Source: JACXVD01 sp020446665 (lineage in GTDB: Bacteria; Pseudomonadota; Alphaproteobacteria; Sphingomonadales; Sphingomonadaceae). Taken from it: 64,000 nt of DNA. The stretch is taken from assembly GCA_041396905.1 (NCBI GenBank), contig JAWKXQ010000015.1, forward strand, positions 1-64,000, in the 5' to 3' direction. Under the pieces are notes generated by a model. That model was not told where the DNA came from. It saw only the letters and a list, made by a program, of their open reading frames with translations, and did not search any database. The translations under genes were made by a program, and so were the position numbers. The first letter of the stretch is position 1; every line of letters begins with the position of its first letter. Shown piece after piece: positions 60,390 through 64,000 of the stretch.

Positions 60390-60522
60390 CGCCGGGCCGC
60401 TTAGAGTGCCAATAAGGGGCGGGCAAGCGGGCATTGCACTGTTTCAGGCCTTGCGCCTTTGCCCTGCGCTGACTAGAGCGGCGCGCAAGATAGCATAGTT
60501 GAGCTTTTGCGGACCTGCACAG

Positions 60523-61170
60523 ATGAACAATAGCAACACCATTTTCGGCTGGATTCTCGGTTCCGGCATCGTCGCCCTTGGCCTGTCGATTGTCAGCGCC
60601 ATGTATTTCGGCGCAGACAAGCCTCATGCCCCGCATGAAGGCGGTTTTCCGGTAGAAGTGGCGGATTCCGGCGAAGGCGCGGCTTCCGGTCCGTCGCTGG
60701 CGGAACTGCTGGCAACCGGCGATGCCACCGCAGGTGAGAAAGTGTTCGCCAAGTGCACGGCCTGCCACACGATCAATCAGGGCGGGGCCAATGGAATCGG
60801 TCCGAATCTGTTTGGCGTGATGGGCAAGCCGATTGGCAGCCACGTTGCCGGTTTCGCCTATAGCGGCGCACTCTCCGGCCATGGTGGTGACTGGACCTTC
60901 GAAAACATGAATGCATGGCTCTCCAGCCCGCGCGCTTTTGCTGACGGCACGAAGATGAGCTTTGCCGGTCTTTCCAAGCCGGAAGACCGCGCCAATATCA
61001 TGCTGTACCTGCTCGCCAATGGCGGCGGTCCGGCTCTCCCGACTCCGGAAGCTGCTCCGGCCGAAGGTGAAGCCGATGCGGCCCCAGAAGGTGCAGAAGC
61101 TGCTGGCGAAGTTGCAGCAGCAGAAGCTGAACAGGAAGCTGGCGCAGAAATCGCTGAAGCGACTGAATAA
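60523..61170 (+). CDS. Membrane-anchored cytochrome c
   Basis: This protein of 215 aa has an uncleaved N-terminal anchor (IFGWILGSGIVALGLSIVSA), a class I haem-binding motif CTACH with the downstream Met ligand in GTKMSF, and an Ala/Glu-rich tail of about 40 residues. It resembles CycM-type cytochromes that carry electrons to cytochrome c oxidase. The ATG at 60523 removes 8 residues of the longer frame. A strong terminator follows. Confidence 0.92.
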   Translation: MNNSNTIFGWILGSGIVALGLSIVSAMYFGADKPHAPHEGGFPVEVADSGEGAASGPSLAELLATGDATAGEKVFAKCTACHTINQGGANGIGPNLFGVMGKPIGSHVAGFAYSGALSGHGGDWTFENMNAWLSSPRAFADGTKMSFAGLSKPEDRANIMLYLLANGGGPALPTPEAAPAEGEADAAPEGAEAAGEVAAAEAEQEAGAEIAEATE

Positions 61171-61200
61171 GCGCAAGCTGCAACCAGCTAGCAAGAAAAA

Positions 61201-61231
61201 GGCGCGCGATTTTCGAATCGCGCGCCTTTTT
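61201..61231. terminator. Terminator between cytochrome c and rlmE
   Basis: An 11-bp perfect stem GGCGCGCGATT/AATCGCGCGCC with a TTCG tetraloop is followed by five T residues. It sits between convergent genes. Confidence 0.93.
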
Positions 61232-61253
61232 CTTTGTCTGGCCCCGGCGTGAG

Positions 61254-61919
61254 CTAAGCCTCGCCCCTAAATCCCTGCGCGATCACATACCATTCCGACG
61301 ATCCCTTGCGGCTCGCTGGCGGCTTGGCATGTTTGACGCTGCGGAAATGTTTCTTGAGCAAGGCCAGCAATTCCGTATCCGTTCCCCCGGCCAGTACCTT
61401 GGCCACATAGGCCCCGCCGGGGGCCAGATTTTCCACCGCAAACCACGCGCCCGCCTCCACCAGCGCCATGGTGCGCAAATGGTCGGTCTGCTTGTGCCCT
61501 ACCGTATTGGCGGCCATGTCTGACAGGATCAGATCGGCTGGCCCGCCCAGCGCCTCTTCCAGCACAGCAGGCGCGGCATCATCCATGAAATCCATCTGGA
61601 AGATGGTGACGCCTTCGATCGGTTCGGTTTCCAGCAGGTCAATCCCGACAATGGCGGCCTTTGGCGCCCGTTTGCGCACCACCTGGCTCCACCCGCCGGG
61701 GGCAATGCCCAGATCGACCACGCGCCGCGCACCCTTGAGCAAGGTGAAGCGTTCATCCAGCTCTGCCAGCTTATAGGCGGCACGGCTGCGATAACCTTCG
61801 GCCTTGGCCTGTTTCACATAAGGGTCGTTGAGCTGGCGTTCGAGCCAGCGTGTGGAAGAGGCTGTGCGACCACGGGCGGTCTTCACCCGCTTGCCCAGAT
61901 CCTTGCCTGAACGGCTCAT
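61254..61919 (-). CDS. rlmE: 23S rRNA (uridine-2552-2'-O)-methyltransferase
   Basis: This protein of 221 aa has the FtsJ/RrmJ signature: SRAAYKLAELDERFTLLKGA with the catalytic Lys, VVDLGIAPGGWSQVV (SAM site), DLILSDMAANTVGHKQTDHL and the KVLAGG segment with the second catalytic Lys. It methylates U2552 of the A loop. It starts at the ATGA overlap with the Ppx gene. Confidence 0.95.
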   Translation of the reverse strand: MSRSGKDLGKRVKTARGRTASSTRWLERQLNDPYVKQAKAEGYRSRAAYKLAELDERFTLLKGARRVVDLGIAPGGWSQVVRKRAPKAAIVGIDLLETEPIEGVTIFQMDFMDDAAPAVLEEALGGPADLILSDMAANTVGHKQTDHLRTMALVEAGAWFAVENLAPGGAYVAKVLAGGTDTELLALLKKHFRSVKHAKPPASRKGSSEWYVIAQGFRGEA

Positions 61920-63133
61920 TTGCTGGCCCCTTCCCGTGCGCCATCCTTCAGCGCCTGGCGACATTTCTCGCCTGCCACATCAGCGGCCATCAGGCTGCGC
62001 AGGATACCTTCGCGAATGCCGCGATCTGCCACGCCCAGCCGATCGGCTGGCCAGATGTCGAGAATGGATTCGAGAATGGCACATCCTGCCACCACCAGAT
62101 CGGCCCGGTCATTGCCGATACAAGGCAATCTCTGCCGATCTTCCAGCGCCATATGTGAAAGCCGCGTGGAAATATGGCGCATGGCTTCGGACTGGACGAT
62201 CAGCCCGTCTACTGCGCGGCGATCATATTGCGGCAGCTCCAGATGGATGCTGGCGAGCGTCGTGACGGTCCCGCTGGTGCCCAGCAGGCGGATATCCTGC
62301 GATTGCGCGGCATCGGCGATCCGCTCTGCAAAAGGGGAAAAACTCTCGCTCACCAGCCGCCGCATTTCCGCATAGCGGGCCAGCCTTGTTGCTTCATCCC
62401 CTTCGCTGCGCCCGACCGTATCCGTCAGCGAGACCACCCCAAAGGGCACGCTCTGCCAGTCAAGAATCCGCGGCACAGGCCCGCCCGGCTCGATCAGCAC
62501 CAGCTCGGTCGAGCCGCCGCCAATGTCGAAAATCACCGCCGGACCTTCGCCCGCTTCCAGCAGGATATGGCAGCCCAGAACCGCCAGCCGCGCCTCTTCC
62601 TGCGCGGTGATGATATCCAGCACGATGCCGGTTTCGTTTTTCACCCGCTCGATAAAGGCTTCGCCATTGCTGGCGCGGCGGCAAGCCTCTGTCGCAACTG
62701 AACGGGCGAGATGGACATTGCGGCGGCGCAGTTTCTCGGCACAGACCTGCAGCGCACCCAGCGCGCGGTCCATCGCCAGATCGCTCAGCTTCCCGCTATG
62801 GGCCAGCCCTTCACCCAGCCGGACAACCCGGCTGAAAGCATCAATGACCGTAAAATCGGGGCCAGAGGGCCGGGCGATCAGCAGGCGGCAATTATTGGTC
62901 CCCAGATCCAGCGCGGCATAGGCCTGCCTGCGCGGGCCGCCAAATTGCGGTGCGGCACCCTTGCGCGGCATCGAATCACGCCTTCCGTCACGCGGGGTCT
63001 TGCCCGACTTTCCGCGTGGTTTCCGGTTGGACTGTGGGGAGCTCCTGTAGCGAAAATCGGCTACTTTGCCGGACTTTTTGCTCCCTTGCGCGCCAGCCCT
63101 GTTTGTATCGTCCGGCGGAGAATAATCCGCCAT
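61916..63133 (-). CDS. Ppx/GppA phosphatase family protein
   Basis: This protein of 405 aa has a basic, disordered first 60 residues, then the ASKHA fold: YAALDLGTNNCRLLIARPSG, SVATEACRRASNG, VIFDIGGGSTELVLI and LGTSGTVTTLASIHL. It hydrolyses polyphosphate or pppGpp; which one is not clear from sequence. The ATG at 63133 is the likely start. rlmE follows with a 4-bp overlap. Confidence 0.92.
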   Translation of the reverse strand: MADYSPPDDTNRAGAQGSKKSGKVADFRYRSSPQSNRKPRGKSGKTPRDGRRDSMPRKGAAPQFGGPRRQAYAALDLGTNNCRLLIARPSGPDFTVIDAFSRVVRLGEGLAHSGKLSDLAMDRALGALQVCAEKLRRRNVHLARSVATEACRRASNGEAFIERVKNETGIVLDIITAQEEARLAVLGCHILLEAGEGPAVIFDIGGGSTELVLIEPGGPVPRILDWQSVPFGVVSLTDTVGRSEGDEATRLARYAEMRRLVSESFSPFAERIADAAQSQDIRLLGTSGTVTTLASIHLELPQYDRRAVDGLIVQSEAMRHISTRLSHMALEDRQRLPCIGNDRADLVVAGCAILESILDIWPADRLGVADRGIREGILRSLMAADVAGEKCRQALKDGAREGASK

Positions 63134-63300
63134 AATCCAGTATCTTTCCAAATCACTGGCGCAACATAGCACCAGCACCTGAAGACAATGCTAGCGCCAC
63201 GCAAGAGCGGCGGCAAGGGGCGCGCTGCAAGAGGGCCTTGACCTCCAGCGCACACAAACCTATTTGCGCGCCTCGCCCGGAGGCTTCGCCCCGGTCCTGA

Positions 63301-63374
63301 TGCCCCGTCGTCTAATGGTAAGACTACGGACTCTGACTCCGTCTATTGAGGTTCGAATCCTCACGGGGCATCCA
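63301..63374 (+). tRNA. tRNA-Gln (anticodon CTG)
   Basis: Acceptor TGCCCCG/CGGGGCA, D-arm with TCTAATGGTAAGA, anticodon loop CTCTGAC (anticodon CTG), T-arm GAGGTTCGAATCCTC, discriminator T and encoded CCA. It lies between the Ppx gene and the LOG-family gene. Confidence 0.94.
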
Positions 63375-63429
63375 TTTTCCCTCCCTGCTACCTTGTCGGC
63401 GCCGTGATGCGGGCCTAAATCCTTGGCTT

Positions 63430-64000
63430 ATGGATAAAAAGACAAGCAACGCCGATCTCGTTGATCACAAATTCTATCATGCCGGGCAGGAAGCTGCCTT
63501 TGTCGAGAAGCAGACCCCCGGCACGCCGCAGACGCGGCATCCGGCCTATCGGCTGGCCTATCGCGACACGGAATTTCTGCTGCGCGATGAAATGCGGCCC
63601 GTGCGATTCCAGCTGGAATTGCAGAAGCCGGAAATGTTGCTGGAGGAAGCCGGGGTTGGTTCCACGCTGGTAATGTATGGCTCTGCCCGCATTCCTGCGC
63701 CGGAAAAGGCAGAGGAACTGGTGGCTGAGGCCAGCCCGGAACGCCGCGCCGTGGCGGAACAGCTGGCCGCGAACTCAAAATATTACACTGAAGCCTACAA
63801 GCTCGCCCGGATGGTTAGTGAAAAGGCGATCATCGAAGATGGAAGGCGGCAGTTCGTCGTCTGTTCAGGCGGTGGCCCGTCGATCATGGAAGCGGCCAAT
63901 CGCGGGGCGAGCGATGCCGGGGCGGAGTCCATCGGGCTGAATATCGTGTTGCCGCATGAGCAGGCACCCAACCCCTATGTGACGCCCTATCTTTCCTTCC
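63430..64000 (+). CDS. LOG-family nucleotide-binding protein, cut by window edge
   Basis: About 190 residues are visible from MDKKTSNADLVDHKFYH. A helical N-terminal extension of about 70 residues precedes the LOG fold (LVMYGSARIPAP, then FVVCSGGGPSIMEAANRGAS). The PGGxGTxxE catalytic loop would lie beyond the edge. LOG proteins are cytokinin-activating-like phosphoribohydrolases or nucleosidases. Function unproven here. Confidence 0.82.
   Translation, partial: MDKKTSNADLVDHKFYHAGQEAAFVEKQTPGTPQTRHPAYRLAYRDTEFLLRDEMRPVRFQLELQKPEMLLEEAGVGSTLVMYGSARIPAPEKAEELVAEASPERRAVAEQLAANSKYYTEAYKLARMVSEKAIIEDGRRQFVVCSGGGPSIMEAANRGASDAGAESIGLNIVLPHEQAPNPYVTPYLSF

Noticed and set aside
1..64000. CRISPR array, rRNA operon or prophage
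   Set aside because: No regularly spaced repeats, rRNA segments or phage structural genes were seen.

Overview
The window comes from a GC-rich alphaproteobacterium of the order Sphingomonadales, most likely an Erythrobacteraceae/Sphingomonadaceae member. The assignment rests on gene content and protein style: a large FecA/CirA-type TonB-dependent receptor, an NDUFA12-type complex I accessory subunit, a DUF2155 protein, a tRNA-Trp/secE/nusG/rplK/rplA locus, a pheA-DUF4129-DUF4350-MoxR-DUF58-SpoIIM-RDD chain, and LigM/MetF/FolD/PurU-type one-carbon genes of the kind sphingomonads use on lignin aromatics. No taxonomic search could be run.

Layout. 1-6.05 kb: two overlapping AraC-type regulators (the first cut by the window edge) divergent from a TonB-dependent receptor and a coniferyl-aldehyde-dehydrogenase-like enzyme, which looks like an uptake/catabolism locus. 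6.05-6.32 kb: a 268-bp MITE-like repeat. 6.3-14.1 kb: an acetate/fatty-acid block with a RamB/ScfR-type regulator divergent from isocitrate lyase, a CitE-like CoA-ester lyase, then thiolase and the FadB-type multifunctional protein. 14.1-24.7 kb: a queuosine-precursor transporter, a 2-oxoglutarate/Fe(II) oxygenase, a TonB-type energy transducer, manC-manA, a TelA/XpaC-like pair, a DUF389 protein and a crotonase. 24.7-29.3 kb: a stand-alone fatty acyl-AMP ligase, recX, DUF192, NDUFA12, DUF2155 and aat. 29.4-34.1 kb: tRNA-Trp, an AGCS symporter, secE-nusG and rplK-rplA.

34.2-37.5 kb holds a DUF2339 membrane-protein gene whose 3' two thirds is full of frameshifts; the two I could resolve look like homopolymer undercalls. 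37.6-42.8 kb: a polysaccharide-deacetylase-like protein, a CinA-type protein, a flavin monooxygenase, folD and purU. 42.8-46.1 kb is a run of damaged genes: 5'-truncated metF and LigM/GcvT-like genes joined head to head, a broken MetE-like gene and a broken SnoaL-like gene, with an intact IclR regulator between them. 46.1-46.7 kb is non-coding and carries two kinds of inverted repeat.

48.585-51.556 kb is a complete IS1595-family transposon with imperfect terminal inverted repeats, a perfect 8-bp target duplication and three cargo genes (P63C protein, ImmA/IrrE-type peptidase, small membrane protein). 51.7-60.4 kb is one long minus-strand gene chain from pheA through the MoxR/DUF58 cluster to a GNAT enzyme and a class A beta-lactamase, nearly all with 4-bp overlaps. 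The window ends with a membrane-anchored cytochrome c, rlmE, a Ppx/GppA phosphatase, tRNA-Gln(CUG) and the start of a LOG-family protein.

How the parts fit: the first 14 kb suggests growth on aromatic or fatty acids through acetyl-CoA and the glyoxylate shunt. FolD, PurU and the damaged metF/ligM genes suggest tetrahydrofolate-dependent O-demethylation that is now impaired or misassembled. The remaining blocks are housekeeping or envelope functions.
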